The notes: generated from the sequence alone by a model not told the origin. A stretch of DNA of 64,000 bases from SIG299 sp045531955 (GCA_045531955.1 JAZSFC010000020.1:1-64000), one strand, 5' to 3'. Counted from the stretch's first letter, positions 7,301 to 16,750 are shown. Numbers and translations are program-made.

Positions 7301-9688
7301 TTACATAATCATGGTAAGCTGGATTCTCTTCTTAGCAACATCCACGCTCATCACCTTAACATCCACGATATCACCGACAGAAACTGCCTCTAACGGATGC
7401 TTAATGAACTTTTTATTGGTAATCTGAGAAATATGAACCAATCCATCCTGGTGAACGCCGATGTCTACGAACACGCCGAAGTCGATGACGTTACGAACAG
7501 TACCCTTTAAAATCATGCCTTCGGTTAAATCCTTCATTTCCAGTACATCGGTACGAAGGATTGGCTTCGGCATTTCTTCTCGAGGGTCACGGCCCGGCTT
7601 TTCTAATTCCTTGATGATATCCACAAGGGTAAGTTCGCCGATGCCCAGTTCTTCCGCCAGCTTCTTCTTGTCGCGGATCATGCCGCTTAAGTGGGATAAA
7701 TCCTCACCGGTAGCAACCACGGCAGGAGTAACCTGCTTTGCAGGTTCTTCCTTAACAGCTGCAGTCGGCGCACCGCTTGTAGCAAAAGCATTTGCCATTG
7801 CCTGTCCGAAGACGGAATTTGTATTTTTAACCTGAATGGTCTTTGGTTCTTTCTTTTTCTGCTGCTGTTTCTTCTGTTCGGCAGCCTTCGCAGCCTTCTT
7901 TGCCGCTTCTGCCTGCTTTGCAGCCTTCTTCTGGTTCTCCTGCAGTTCCTTAATATTTTCTGCCGTAAAGCCCAGTTTATTAAGCAGCTGGTTTGCTGCA
8001 TCGTAGGATTCCGGGTGCACACTGGTAGCATCCAACGGATTGCTTCCGCCCGCAATACGCAGGAAACCTGCACACTGTTCGAAAGCCTTTGGTCCCAGCT
8101 TAGCAACCTTTAGGAGTTCCTGTCTGGAAGTAAACTTACCGTTTGCTTCACGATATGCAACAATGTTCTTTGCTATGACTTTTGTAATACCGGAAACATA
8201 TTCTAATAAAGATGGGGATGCAGTATTTAAATCTACACCAACCTTGTTTACACAGTCTTCTACAACACCTGCCAAGGTTTCGCCCAGCTTCTTCTGGTTC
8301 ATGTCGTGCTGGTACTGACCAACACCGATGGCCTTTGGTTCAATCTTAACCAGTTCTGCCAGTGGGTCCTGCAGTCTTCTGGCAATGGAAACCGCACTTC
8401 TCTGCGCTACGTCGTAGTCAGGGAATTCCTCTGTTGCCAGCTTACTTGCGGAGTAAACAGAAGCACCCGCCTCACTTGTAATAACATACTTGGTAGGTAC
8501 GTTCATTTCTTTTAATAAATCTACTACGAATAATTCAGACTCTCTGGATGCGGTACCGTTACCAATGGAAATAAGGGTACAACGGTACTTGCAGATTAAG
8601 TGTCTGACAATCTTCTTTGCCTCTTCCTGCTTGCCAGGGGACGGAATGGTAGCGTAAACCACAGCTGTATCAAGCACCTTACCGGTAGCGTCTACCACAG
8701 CTAACTTACAACCGGTTCTGAAACCAGGGTCCCAGCCAAGCACAGTTTGTCCTACGATTGGAGGCTGCATCAGAAGCTGCTCTAAGTTCTTACCAAATAC
8801 CTTGATGGCGCCTTCTTCCGCCTTTTCGGTTAAATCATTGCGGATTTCACGGTCGATGGCAGGAGCAATCAAACGGCGGTAGCTGTCTTCCACCGTTGCT
8901 TTTAAGTAGTCATTTGTATTAGGGTTATCCTTCACGATAACCTTTGTTTCTAAGTAACGTAAGATTCTCTCCTCCGGAGCCTGAATCTTTACGGTTAAAA
9001 TCTTTTCGTTTTCACCGCGGTTTAAAGCGAGGATACGATGTCCCGGAAGGGTGGATAACTTCTCGCTGAAGTTATAGTACATTTCATAAACACTCTCGGT
9101 GCCTTCTTCCTTAGCGGAGGAGGAAATGCTTCCTTCTTCCATTGTAATATCACGGATATAGCCGCGGTAATCTGCTTCATCGGAAATCTGCTCTGCAATA
9201 ATATCCAGTGCGCCGGCAATTGCTTCTTCTGCAGTCTTAACTTCCTTTTCTTCGGAAATATACTCTGCTGCCACTTCAGCAAGCGGAACAGAAACCTCCT
9301 GGGCTAAAATGATTTCTGCCAAAGGTGCCAAACCCTTTTCCTGGGCAACGGTAGCACGGGTTCTTCTCTTTGGACGGTATGGACGATATAAATCTTCCAG
9401 CACCACCATAGTAGCTGCAGCTTCAATCTGAGCCTTTAATTCATCGGTAAGCTTGCCCTGTTCTTCAATACTTCGAAGTACCTGCTCCTTCTTTTCTTCC
9501 AAGCCACGAAGGTAAGTAAGTCTTTCATCTAAGTTACGAAGAACTTCATCATTTAACGCACCGGTAGCCTCTTTACGGTATCGGGCGATAAACGGAATGG
9601 TGTTTCCCTCATCAATTAATTTTACGGCAGCCTCTACCTGCTCGTAGCGGACACCCAGCTCTGTTGTTAACTGCTTTAAAATATCCAT
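7301..9688 (-). CDS. tex: Tex-family S1 RNA-binding protein
   Basis: Nucleic-acid-binding protein of 795 residues, implicated in transcription or RNA metabolism. It has the Tex N-terminal helical region, a YqgF-like RNase H fold (from about residue 315, GWDPGFRTGCKLAVVD), tandem helix-hairpin-helix motifs (about 480-570) and a C-terminal S1 domain (about 720-790). Between HhH and S1 lies a low-complexity Ala/Lys/Gln linker and a stretch ending near 665 that is not usual for Tex. I chose the ATG at 9688 because AAGGAGG is 9 bp upstream and the alternative ATG at 9778 falls inside the promoter. Confidence 0.93.
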   Translation of the reverse strand: MDILKQLTTELGVRYEQVEAAVKLIDEGNTIPFIARYRKEATGALNDEVLRNLDERLTYLRGLEEKKEQVLRSIEEQGKLTDELKAQIEAAATMVVLEDLYRPYRPKRRTRATVAQEKGLAPLAEIILAQEVSVPLAEVAAEYISEEKEVKTAEEAIAGALDIIAEQISDEADYRGYIRDITMEEGSISSSAKEEGTESVYEMYYNFSEKLSTLPGHRILALNRGENEKILTVKIQAPEERILRYLETKVIVKDNPNTNDYLKATVEDSYRRLIAPAIDREIRNDLTEKAEEGAIKVFGKNLEQLLMQPPIVGQTVLGWDPGFRTGCKLAVVDATGKVLDTAVVYATIPSPGKQEEAKKIVRHLICKYRCTLISIGNGTASRESELFVVDLLKEMNVPTKYVITSEAGASVYSASKLATEEFPDYDVAQRSAVSIARRLQDPLAELVKIEPKAIGVGQYQHDMNQKKLGETLAGVVEDCVNKVGVDLNTASPSLLEYVSGITKVIAKNIVAYREANGKFTSRQELLKVAKLGPKAFEQCAGFLRIAGGSNPLDATSVHPESYDAANQLLNKLGFTAENIKELQENQKKAAKQAEAAKKAAKAAEQKKQQQKKKEPKTIQVKNTNSVFGQAMANAFATSGAPTAAVKEEPAKQVTPAVVATGEDLSHLSGMIRDKKKLAEELGIGELTLVDIIKELEKPGRDPREEMPKPILRTDVLEMKDLTEGMILKGTVRNVIDFGVFVDIGVHQDGLVHISQITNKKFIKHPLEAVSVGDIVDVKVMSVDVAKKRIQLTMIM

Positions 9689-9773
9689 GCTGTTAAGCCT
9701 CCTTGTTTTTTCTATCGGAACACATATAATTTTCTGCTTATTTGAACACAAATCCGATTTTTCCCTAAATGAT

Positions 9774-9802
9774 ATCATACCATAAAATCCACTTTATGTC
9801 TA
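9774..9802 (-). promoter_or_regulatory. tex promoter with extended -10
   Basis: On the minus strand: TAGACA (9797-9802), 17 bp, TATGAT (9774-9779), with TGG immediately before the -10 (extended -10). It faces the plus-strand promoter at 9863-9891. Confidence 0.7.
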
Positions 9803-9862
9803 TAAACCGAAAAAGTTTTTTGAAAATAACCGTACTCCCGTCCGGCACCGGCGCAGAAACAG

Positions 9863-9891
9863 TTGTAATTTAGGGAATATTGTAGTATAAT
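9863..9891 (+). promoter_or_regulatory. Promoter of the metalloprotease gene
   Basis: TTGTAA (9863-9868), 17 bp, TATAAT (9886-9891), followed by an AAAGGAGGTCTGCCAT ribosome-binding site and ATG at 9924. It is a housekeeping-type promoter, divergent from tex. Confidence 0.75.
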
Positions 9892-9923
9892 AGAGTTAAA
9901 GATAGAAAAAGGAGGTCTGCCAT

Positions 9924-10682
9924 ATGAGAATTAATCCCATCGGAATTGGTTTTGGCTACTACACAAATCCATATGCATCCGGAGCCACCCGCGGCGCAGC
10001 GCGCACTGCCATGGCAGATATGCTTCACGGGGATATGTCCTCCGTCCAGCCGGTGGATGATGTACCGGAAGTCTTCTCCAATGACGAGGTAGACCGGGTA
10101 GTCCGCTCTCCTGAAGAAATGCAGGCAGATCGCAGAGACGCCTTTGAAGTTATGAACTCCTTAACTCCAAGAAATGCAGAGCACTTAAATCCTGCCCTGG
10201 AGTTTAAAACCAATCCGCCATTTAACGGCATGGAAATTCCGGGCACAGAAGAGGCTTCTGCCGCAGAAGAAGAATTTAACCTGCCGGGCGACGGCAAACC
10301 GGCTGAAGGTGTAGAAGAAGACGACTACAAATGTGAAACCTGCGAAAACCGCACCTATGTAGACGGTTCCAACGAAAATGATGTTTCCTTTAAATCTCCG
10401 GGACACATTGCACCGGAATCCGCTGCTTCCAGGGTTATGGCTCACGAATATGAGCATGTAAGAAATGCTTATCAGGAAGATAAAGAAGAAGGCAAAGAAT
10501 TAATCAATGTTTCCGTTTCCTTAAAAACCGCCATTTGTCCGGAATGCGGCAAAACTTATGTAGCCGGTGGCGAAACCAGAACTACCATGCGCAGTGGCGT
10601 AGAAGAAAATCCATATGAAAAACAAATGCAGGCTTACAGTAATTTTGCAGGTAAAGCAGAAGGTTTTGAGGCTGCGGCATAA
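9924..10682 (+). CDS. Putative zinc metalloprotease (SprA / CJM1_0395-like)
   Basis: The 252-residue protein has a disordered, acidic N-terminal half and a C-terminal domain with HEYEH (174-178), the HExxH zincin motif. Two CxxC pairs, CETC (137-140) and CPEC (205-208), bracket the motif and could form a zinc ribbon. The AHExEHVRNA...CPECGKTYVxGGxTRT arrangement resembles the putative metalloprotease families SprA/CJM1_0395; this identification is from memory. There is no signal peptide or membrane helix, so it is cytoplasmic or exported by a non-Sec route. It is monocistronic with its own promoter and terminator. Substrate is unknown. Confidence 0.75.
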   Translation: MRINPIGIGFGYYTNPYASGATRGAARTAMADMLHGDMSSVQPVDDVPEVFSNDEVDRVVRSPEEMQADRRDAFEVMNSLTPRNAEHLNPALEFKTNPPFNGMEIPGTEEASAAEEEFNLPGDGKPAEGVEEDDYKCETCENRTYVDGSNENDVSFKSPGHIAPESAASRVMAHEYEHVRNAYQEDKEEGKELINVSVSLKTAICPECGKTYVAGGETRTTMRSGVEENPYEKQMQAYSNFAGKAEGFEAAA

Positions 10683-10696
10683 ACATAAAAAATTAA

Positions 10697-10721
10697 GGGC
10701 ACCCAATTGGGTGCCCTTTTT
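10697..10721. terminator. Bidirectional terminator between convergent genes
   Basis: A perfect 20-base palindromic stem built from GGGCACCC / GGGTGCCC arms is followed by T5 on the plus strand. On the minus strand it is followed by TTAATTTTTT, so it can also end the EF-hand gene transcript. Confidence 0.9.
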
Positions 10722-10803
10722 GATACTGGACATTTCAAAAAACGCTATGCACTTTCTTCGAAAATTCCGCAGCTACGCTGCGCGCTGCTTTGCAGCAGCA
10801 TCC

Positions 10804-12009
10804 TTAAATAGCTAAATCAATATGCTGCACGGTTCCTGCCCCACCGCTTTCTTTTAAGAAAACTCCGGTGCTTCGGATAATGCCGTTGGTGTCATGAGTC
10901 TCTTCATTCTTTAAAGAAAACTCAGTGGAAGCTTTGCCAAGATAAATGGCACCCACATCTGCTTTCAGAAGGGAAATCTGAACTTTCTCTCCTTCTTCGT
11001 TTAATGTCCAGATGGACAAATCATCAAAAACAGCATCATTTTCATCAATCCAGCCGTTGCCGTCTTCATCATACTCAGCCAAATCCTTAAATCCGTTGCC
11101 GGACTTCGTACCGAACAACTCGCTGCCGTCGTTAATTTCGCCGTCTTTATTTTTATCTAATGCGAGGAATCCGCTTCCCTGCTCCGTGAAAGATATTTCT
11201 TCTGCGGTGCCGTCAGCATTTAAATCAAACAGGAATTTCTGGTCACTGATTTTACCGATGTCGCCTTCTAAATTAAGCACCAGCGGGTCACAGGTTACCG
11301 GCATATCCTGCATAAAAACAGAATCATACTTTTCACAGAAGGCTCTGGACATTTCCACTTCTATACCAAAGGATATTTCTCTGCCGTCCTGGGTTTTTAC
11401 ACAGCCCTGGGACTGAAATGCAGTGTATTCCATTTCTGTATGGAAGGATGAGGTTACCACCACTTGTTTCCAGGTTGGGCGCACCGCTGCACCACCTGCG
11501 CCGGAGGATATGGCAATCACCTTACCGCCGGAAAGGTTTGTTGCTCCGGCAAATCCAAGAGAAAATCCTCCTGCCGATGCCTTGCTTGCTTCCATGGCAT
11601 CAATTCGTTTCTCAATCTTATCCGCCATACAACCGGCATCCTTTAGACCAAGGCGACGATTCTGCATTTTCTTAAGCATTTCCAGAATCTTTTTTAAGGT
11701 TTCAATCTGGATATCTTCTTCGGACTGTACCGTAGGAACATTCTTGTTTTTTGCCTTTTCTGTTTCTGCCATCGCCATGGCAAGATTTTTCGCATTCTGC
11801 TTGTTTCGTTCCTGTACCTGTTCTCTTAAAGCATTCTTTGCTTCCTGCTGTTTTTCCTTCATCTGTTCCACATAGCTTTTAGACTCGTCGGAAAACTCCA
11901 GGGTAGCCGCTTCATCGGAACGCATAATCACCGACATGGATTGGGATTCCGTGTGAGTGTATGACTTGTGTTCCGATTTCATCATTACGTTACTGTTTTC
12001 AATTTTCAT
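10804..12009 (-). CDS. EF-hand-type calcium-binding protein, sigma-28-controlled
   Basis: The 401-residue protein begins at ATG 12009, with AAGGAAG upstream; the earlier in-frame ATGs lie at or before the promoter. Residues about 40-160 are a charged coiled-coil-like region. The C-terminal half carries three DxNxDG-type loops: DLNADGTAE, DKNKDGEINDGSELFG and DEDGNGWIDENDAVF, an arrangement common in bacterial secreted calcium-binding proteins. It has no signal peptide or membrane segment. The only promoter I find is of the sigma-28 class, which would place it in the motility regulon although it is 34 kb from the flagellar operons. Function is unknown. Confidence 0.75.
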   Translation of the reverse strand: MKIENSNVMMKSEHKSYTHTESQSMSVIMRSDEAATLEFSDESKSYVEQMKEKQQEAKNALREQVQERNKQNAKNLAMAMAETEKAKNKNVPTVQSEEDIQIETLKKILEMLKKMQNRRLGLKDAGCMADKIEKRIDAMEASKASAGGFSLGFAGATNLSGGKVIAISSGAGGAAVRPTWKQVVVTSSFHTEMEYTAFQSQGCVKTQDGREISFGIEVEMSRAFCEKYDSVFMQDMPVTCDPLVLNLEGDIGKISDQKFLFDLNADGTAEEISFTEQGSGFLALDKNKDGEINDGSELFGTKSGNGFKDLAEYDEDGNGWIDENDAVFDDLSIWTLNEEGEKVQISLLKADVGAIYLGKASTEFSLKNEETHDTNGIIRSTGVFLKESGGAGTVQHIDLAI

Positions 12010-12089
12010 ACGATCGCTTCCTTCCTTGGTTGCATGTTGCCCGAAGATAATTCCTTTTACCCCGGGACAGACTTCTGCCTGTATTAATA

Positions 12090-12117
12090 CTATCGGCATA
12101 AATTGGTTCAAAGTTTA
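12090..12117 (-). promoter_or_regulatory. Sigma-28 (SigD-type) promoter before the EF-hand gene
   Basis: On the minus strand: TAAA (12114-12117), 16 bp, GCCGATAG (12090-12097). The SigD consensus is TAAA-N14-16-GCCGATAT. The 16-bp spacing is identical to the flgM promoter at 55972-55999. Confidence 0.75.
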
Positions 12118-12127
12118 CAACCAAATT

Positions 12128-12164
12128 AAAAGACCGGGAGAAGCTCCGAAGAACTCCTCCCGGT
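12128..12164 (-). terminator. Terminator of the two-component operon
   Basis: On the minus strand an ACCGGGAG / CTCCCGGT stem with further internal pairing is followed by CTTTTAATTT. It lies directly after the histidine kinase stop and just upstream of the sigma-28 promoter. Confidence 0.85.
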
Positions 12165-12177
12165 TGAGGGAGCAAAT

Positions 12178-14397
12178 TTATTCTGTTGCCTGCACTTTCG
12201 GAAAGCTTACCGTCACCTTGAACATATCATCTTCCAAATCTACCTTTACCTTGCCACCCTGCGCTTCGGTAAAGCTCTTGACTATGGCAAGTCCCAGGCC
12301 GGAACCTTCCGTATTTCTGGAAATATCACCTCGTTTAAAACGTTCCATAATTTCATCCGCACTAAAGTTAATCTCTGCTGCAGATACATTTTTATATACA
12401 ACCTGAACTGTCTTTTCTGTCTGTTCCATGGCAATATATGCCCGGCTTCCGGTAAGACCATACTTTAAAATGTTCATGGTCAAATTTTCAAAAATTCGTC
12501 CGGTCTTCAGGGCATCCAGATGAACCATTACCTTTTCCTCCGGAAGATTCATTTTAAATGTGATACCGGAATTCATGATTTCTTCTTCCAGTTCCATCTG
12601 CACTTCATGAATCAGTTGTACTAAATCCAAATCCACCTTTTCCAATTTAAGCTCCCCGGAGGTTGCTTTACTGATTTCAAACAAATCCTCAATGAGGGTC
12701 TTTAAACGGGCGGATTTTCTGTCCAGAACATCCACATAGTCTTTCCGTTCTTCCGTCGATAATTCATCGTTCTTTAATAAATCCACATAAGTAATAATTG
12801 CGGTTAAGGGAGTCTTTAAATCATGGGACACATTGGTAATGAGTTCCGTTTTCATTTTCTGGCTCTTTACTTCTTCCTGTACTGCCGTGTGAAACCCCTC
12901 CTGCACCCCTGTAAGAGCCGCATTCAGTTCATGAAAAATTCCGGCTTCCGCCACATATTCCACATCGGTGATTCCCCGTGCCATTTCCTCTGTGGTAGAA
13001 AGCATTACTGTATAGTCCGTACGGATTTTGTTCCACCACTTCTGAAGTAACCAGAACACAAACAAAGAATACGGAATTGCAAGCAGTATACCAAAGAACC
13101 AGGTACAGCAAAGCAGGGCAATTATAATAAAGTTAAGCACAACTGCCAGGAAGAAATTCCGGTTGCCTTTGTTGGAAAAATCGATGGTTCCGCAAAACTC
13201 CACCGCTTTTTTGCCCCAGCGGTATAGCCAGACAATAATTCGTCCCGTCAAAGTATTTTCTTTAAAGAACCGTACGAATCCTTTTGCAAACAACTGGCGC
13301 ACATTGATAGCGCACAAATAAATTGCAAAGAACACCGCAAACCAAACAGCAATATTGGCACCAAGAATAAAGTATTCCGCCCTGCCGTCCGCCATAATAT
13401 CCTGCATGATGCCGACCCAATAAACCAGCAGCCCCGGATACTCCATTTCAATCTGACTGCGCACAATAAAATCAGGCAGTTCCTCTCCGGCCAGTAGAAT
13501 AACCCCGCAGCCCGCAAGAACAATGAGTTCCAAAGGAATATGAGCCTTCCATCCCTCCTTTAATCCAAGAGGGCGGATGGTTGGAAGAATCAGACCAAGC
13601 AAAATCACTCCTGCGACTGCTGCCAAAACAAAGATAATATAATCCGGCCACATGGCTTCTACCGAATCCCGGATGGTCCATCTGTTCAGAGAAACCTCTC
13701 GAACCAGTTCTTCATATACCTCATTTTCACAAGCCAATATTACCGTAAGTCCACGGATTGCCCCGTAATCCACTGTTTTACCCGTCGAAAAATCATACCA
13801 GCTGTTGCCGGTCTGGCGGGACGAATAGCAATCAAGCAAATGATAGTTCGCATTTTCTATGCCTTTGGATTCTACTGGTCTCGGAATACCGTATTCATCA
13901 AACTCAAACTTTATAACCATCGGATAATCTGTCGCCAGCATCGGGTCCAGTGTTCCGCAGCCGTTATCGGCAGTTCCGGAATAAATAAAATATTTTACTC
14001 TGCTCTCTTCCAGCGCCTTCGGATAGGTGTTTTTATACCAATCCGACAGCGTTTCCTCTCTCAATCGATACCAGTTCAGGTGATTTTCTTTTTCGGTATA
14101 GTCCGAATTACCTTCTCCAAGTATAATTTCGCCGGCAGATTTTCCGTTCTGGTATGTTTTGTTGTACCATTCCACATACATTCCGTCGACCAACGGATAA
14201 ATCTCTCTCACATAGTCTCTTAAATGTTCCTGCTTCTCGTAATGAATTACATCCGAATATACCAGTCTCGCCTCCTGAGTCATCCGGTGATACATACTGA
14301 CAAAGCCCCAGGCAAGCGCAGCTATAAGAACAACACTAACCAGCCAGCCCATAAACCGTCCGGTTTTTCCGGTTTTCTTTTCCATTCTGTTCTCCAT
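12178..14397 (-). CDS. Sensor histidine kinase with large membrane sensor region
   Basis: The 739-residue membrane kinase has a first helix (about 16-33), an extracellular domain of about 215 residues, then four to six helices up to about residue 455 and the cytoplasmic kinase core. The phospho-acceptor is His525 in SHDLKTPLT; the N-box Asn lies near 638-642 and the G2 loop GSGLGL near 699. The usual DxGxG G1 box is replaced by a KNVSAAEINF segment, as in other Firmicutes kinases of this VanS-like group. It follows its regulator by 17 bp. Ligand is unknown. Confidence 0.9.
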   Translation of the reverse strand: MENRMEKKTGKTGRFMGWLVSVVLIAALAWGFVSMYHRMTQEARLVYSDVIHYEKQEHLRDYVREIYPLVDGMYVEWYNKTYQNGKSAGEIILGEGNSDYTEKENHLNWYRLREETLSDWYKNTYPKALEESRVKYFIYSGTADNGCGTLDPMLATDYPMVIKFEFDEYGIPRPVESKGIENANYHLLDCYSSRQTGNSWYDFSTGKTVDYGAIRGLTVILACENEVYEELVREVSLNRWTIRDSVEAMWPDYIIFVLAAVAGVILLGLILPTIRPLGLKEGWKAHIPLELIVLAGCGVILLAGEELPDFIVRSQIEMEYPGLLVYWVGIMQDIMADGRAEYFILGANIAVWFAVFFAIYLCAINVRQLFAKGFVRFFKENTLTGRIIVWLYRWGKKAVEFCGTIDFSNKGNRNFFLAVVLNFIIIALLCCTWFFGILLAIPYSLFVFWLLQKWWNKIRTDYTVMLSTTEEMARGITDVEYVAEAGIFHELNAALTGVQEGFHTAVQEEVKSQKMKTELITNVSHDLKTPLTAIITYVDLLKNDELSTEERKDYVDVLDRKSARLKTLIEDLFEISKATSGELKLEKVDLDLVQLIHEVQMELEEEIMNSGITFKMNLPEEKVMVHLDALKTGRIFENLTMNILKYGLTGSRAYIAMEQTEKTVQVVYKNVSAAEINFSADEIMERFKRGDISRNTEGSGLGLAIVKSFTEAQGGKVKVDLEDDMFKVTVSFPKVQATE

Positions 14398-14414
14398 GAT
14401 TTTTCCTCCTATTC

Positions 14415-15122
14415 TTACGCTTCTATTTTATATCCGACACCCCAAACCACCTTTAAATACCGTGGATTCTTTGGATCCCGTTCAATCTTTTCCCTGATTT
14501 TGCGGATATGTACCATGACCGTATCGGTAGTAATCGCTTTTTCGTTCCAAACTCTTTCGTACAACTCGTCCGCAGAAAACACCCTGCCCGGATACTTCAT
14601 AAGAAGGGCCAGCACCTTAAATTCCAGTGGTGTCAGTTTTACCGGATTGCCATCTACAGTGACGGAAGCTTTCTCTTCGTCTAGCTCCAAACCGCCTACC
14701 ACAAGAATGTTATCCTTCTCTTCTACAACCCTTCCCTGCAGCGCTTCCATAAATTTACGATACCGGCGCAGCTGGGAATTTACCCTGGCCATCAGTTCCA
14801 TGGGAGCAAAAGGTTTGGTCACATAATCATCCGCTCCTACGTTCAGCCCGGTAATTTTATCAATTTCCTCCGACTTTGCCGTCAGAATAATCACCGGAAA
14901 ATCATGCTTTTCCCGAAGCTTCATTGTCATAGTAATGCCGTCCATCTTTGGCATCATCAAATCTACGATTGCCAAATGAATTTCTTCTTTTTCGATGACG
15001 TCCAGACCTTCTAAACCATTGGACGCACCAAATACGGTATACCCCTGATTTTTCAGATAGATTTTTATACCTTCCAAAATTTCCTTGTCATCTTCCACTA
15101 CTAAAATATTGCTATACTCCAT
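14415..15122 (-). CDS. OmpR-family response regulator
   Basis: The 235-residue DNA-binding regulator has a receiver domain with acidic pair D11/D12 and phospho-acceptor Asp54 (VDLMMPKMDG), a Thr in ILTAKSEE and Lys in VTKPF. The C-terminal winged helix begins near residue 130 and ends with a TDTVMVHIRKIREKI recognition-helix region. It is co-transcribed with the kinase at 12178. Shine-Dalgarno AAGGGGG precedes ATG. Targets are unknown. Confidence 0.95.
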   Translation of the reverse strand: MEYSNILVVEDDKEILEGIKIYLKNQGYTVFGASNGLEGLDVIEKEEIHLAIVDLMMPKMDGITMTMKLREKHDFPVIILTAKSEEIDKITGLNVGADDYVTKPFAPMELMARVNSQLRRYRKFMEALQGRVVEEKDNILVVGGLELDEEKASVTVDGNPVKLTPLEFKVLALLMKYPGRVFSADELYERVWNEKAITTDTVMVHIRKIREKIERDPKNPRYLKVVWGVGYKIEA

Positions 15123-15180
15123 GGTTTTATCCCCCTTACAATATTCTGCGTATGATTTATTTCCATGTCCTCAGTATACT

Positions 15181-15236
15181 AAAAAAATCTTAAGAAGTCT
15201 CGCAAAAAAGCGAAAGATTTTCTTAAGATTTTTGTT
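15181..15236 (-). terminator. Terminator after pncB
   Basis: On the minus strand, long arms AAATCTTAAGAA / TTCTTAAGATTT enclose a second short stem with a T6 loop, and the 3' arm runs into T7. It lies between pncB and the response regulator gene. A weak -10 (TATACT) overlaps its T-run and may belong to the regulator's promoter. Confidence 0.85.
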
Positions 15237-15245
15237 GGTTTTTCT

Positions 15246-16697
15246 TTATTTGCTACATTCGTGAAGCAGGCCCATCTTCAATTCAAACATGGCAGGGCTC
15301 ATATCCAGATAATGCGGGTGGGAATTCTCAAAGCGCTGTTCCTCCTGCCAGATTTCATTATCCAGCTGATGACGCACATATTTGCGGATATCATCAAGCT
15401 TTGGAAGCTCATGTACCAATTTGCCGTCCTTAACAATCTGCTGATGCAGGTTCTTAAAAGTGCATTCCTCAAAGCAACGGTTCTTCCAGTATTTCAGTGG
15501 GTCCACATATCGTACCGGTGCGGAAGTATCTATCACTTCACCCTTTACGGTTAAATAGTCTGCCACTGCTTTACCCTCTTTATCGTAAACGCGGTACAAT
15601 TCCTTAATCCCCGGATTTGTAATTTTTTCCACGGTTTCGGAAATCTTGATTTTCGGCTGGAATTCTCCGTCTTTCTTTACGGCCACCAGCTTATACACCG
15701 CACCAAATACCGGATTAGTGGAAGAGGTAATCAGCTTTTCGCCCACTCCGTAGCTGTCAATTAAAGCTCCCTGACGGTTTAAAGAATGAATGGTATACTC
15801 ATCCAGACCGTTGGATGCAACAATGATACAGTCCGTAAGTCCTGCCGCATCCAGCTGCTTTCTTGCTTCCTTGGAAAGATATGCAAGGTCACCGGAATCC
15901 AGACGGATTCCCTTTAAACGACAACCCTTCGGTCCTAAAATTTCTTTTGCCACACGGATGGCATTTGGCACGCCGCTCTTTAATACATCGTAAGTGTCCA
16001 CTAAAAGTACTGTAGAATTCGGATAACTTTCTGCATATGCCTTAAAGGCCTCATATTCGCTTTCAAACGACATGACCCAACTGTGAGCCATCGTGCCGGA
16101 AATCGGAATACCAAACATTTTGCCTGCCAGCACCGTTGCTGTACCGGACGCACCACCGATATAGGCTGCCCTTGCTCCGTACACTGCTGCATCCACGTTA
16201 TGGGCGCGACGGGCACCAAAGTCAGATACCGGTTTGCCCTTTGCCGCACGGACAATGCGGTTGGTCTTTGTGGCAATCAGGGACTGATGGTTAATTTCCA
16301 AAAGAATTGCGGTTTCAATGAGCTGGGCATCAATGAGCGGTGCCACTACGGTCATAATAGGTTCATTCGGAAACATTACCGTGCCCTCCGGCATAGCATA
16401 AATATCGCCACGGAATTTAAAGTTTAATAAGTACTGCAGAAATTCCTCTGTGAATAAATTGCGGCTTCGCAAATACTCCACATCCTCTTCGGAAAAATGC
16501 AGATTCTGAATATATTCCACTACCTGCTCTAAACCTGCAAAAATAGCAAATCCGGCATTGTCCGGATTCTTACGGTAAAATACATCAAAGGCAACTACCG
16601 TATCCTGTTCCCCTTGATTTAAATAGCCATTGGACATGGTCAGTTCGTACATGTCCATGACCATAGATATATTTCTTTCGTTAAATTGTGTACTCAT
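15246..16697 (-). CDS. pncB: Nicotinate phosphoribosyltransferase
   Basis: Converts nicotinic acid and PRPP to nicotinate mononucleotide in the Preiss-Handler NAD salvage route. At 483 residues it is the longer Firmicutes form. Recognisable blocks include DMYELTMSNGYL near the N-terminus, the SDFGARRAHN active-site segment (about 155-164), and GIRLDSGDLAYLS (about 265). Nicotinamidase is encoded immediately upstream, so the pair converts nicotinamide to NaMN. Confidence 0.95.
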   Translation of the reverse strand: MSTQFNERNISMVMDMYELTMSNGYLNQGEQDTVVAFDVFYRKNPDNAGFAIFAGLEQVVEYIQNLHFSEEDVEYLRSRNLFTEEFLQYLLNFKFRGDIYAMPEGTVMFPNEPIMTVVAPLIDAQLIETAILLEINHQSLIATKTNRIVRAAKGKPVSDFGARRAHNVDAAVYGARAAYIGGASGTATVLAGKMFGIPISGTMAHSWVMSFESEYEAFKAYAESYPNSTVLLVDTYDVLKSGVPNAIRVAKEILGPKGCRLKGIRLDSGDLAYLSKEARKQLDAAGLTDCIIVASNGLDEYTIHSLNRQGALIDSYGVGEKLITSSTNPVFGAVYKLVAVKKDGEFQPKIKISETVEKITNPGIKELYRVYDKEGKAVADYLTVKGEVIDTSAPVRYVDPLKYWKNRCFEECTFKNLHQQIVKDGKLVHELPKLDDIRKYVRHQLDNEIWQEEQRFENSHPHYLDMSPAMFELKMGLLHECSK

Positions 16698-16750
16698 GAC
16701 ATTTCTCCTTGTTCTGCCAGCTGATTCTCTTCTTCTACTCCTGTAGATTT

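Noticed and set aside
10727..10803. Two adjacent GC-rich hairpins (CGCAGC / GCTGCG and GCTGC / GCAGC) after the EF-hand gene
   Set aside because: They lack a T-run and occur once; the bidirectional terminator at 10697 explains the end of both transcripts.
12090..12117. Housekeeping promoter for the EF-hand gene
   Set aside because: I could not find a TTGACA / TATAAT pair at suitable spacing; the sigma-28 match is much better.
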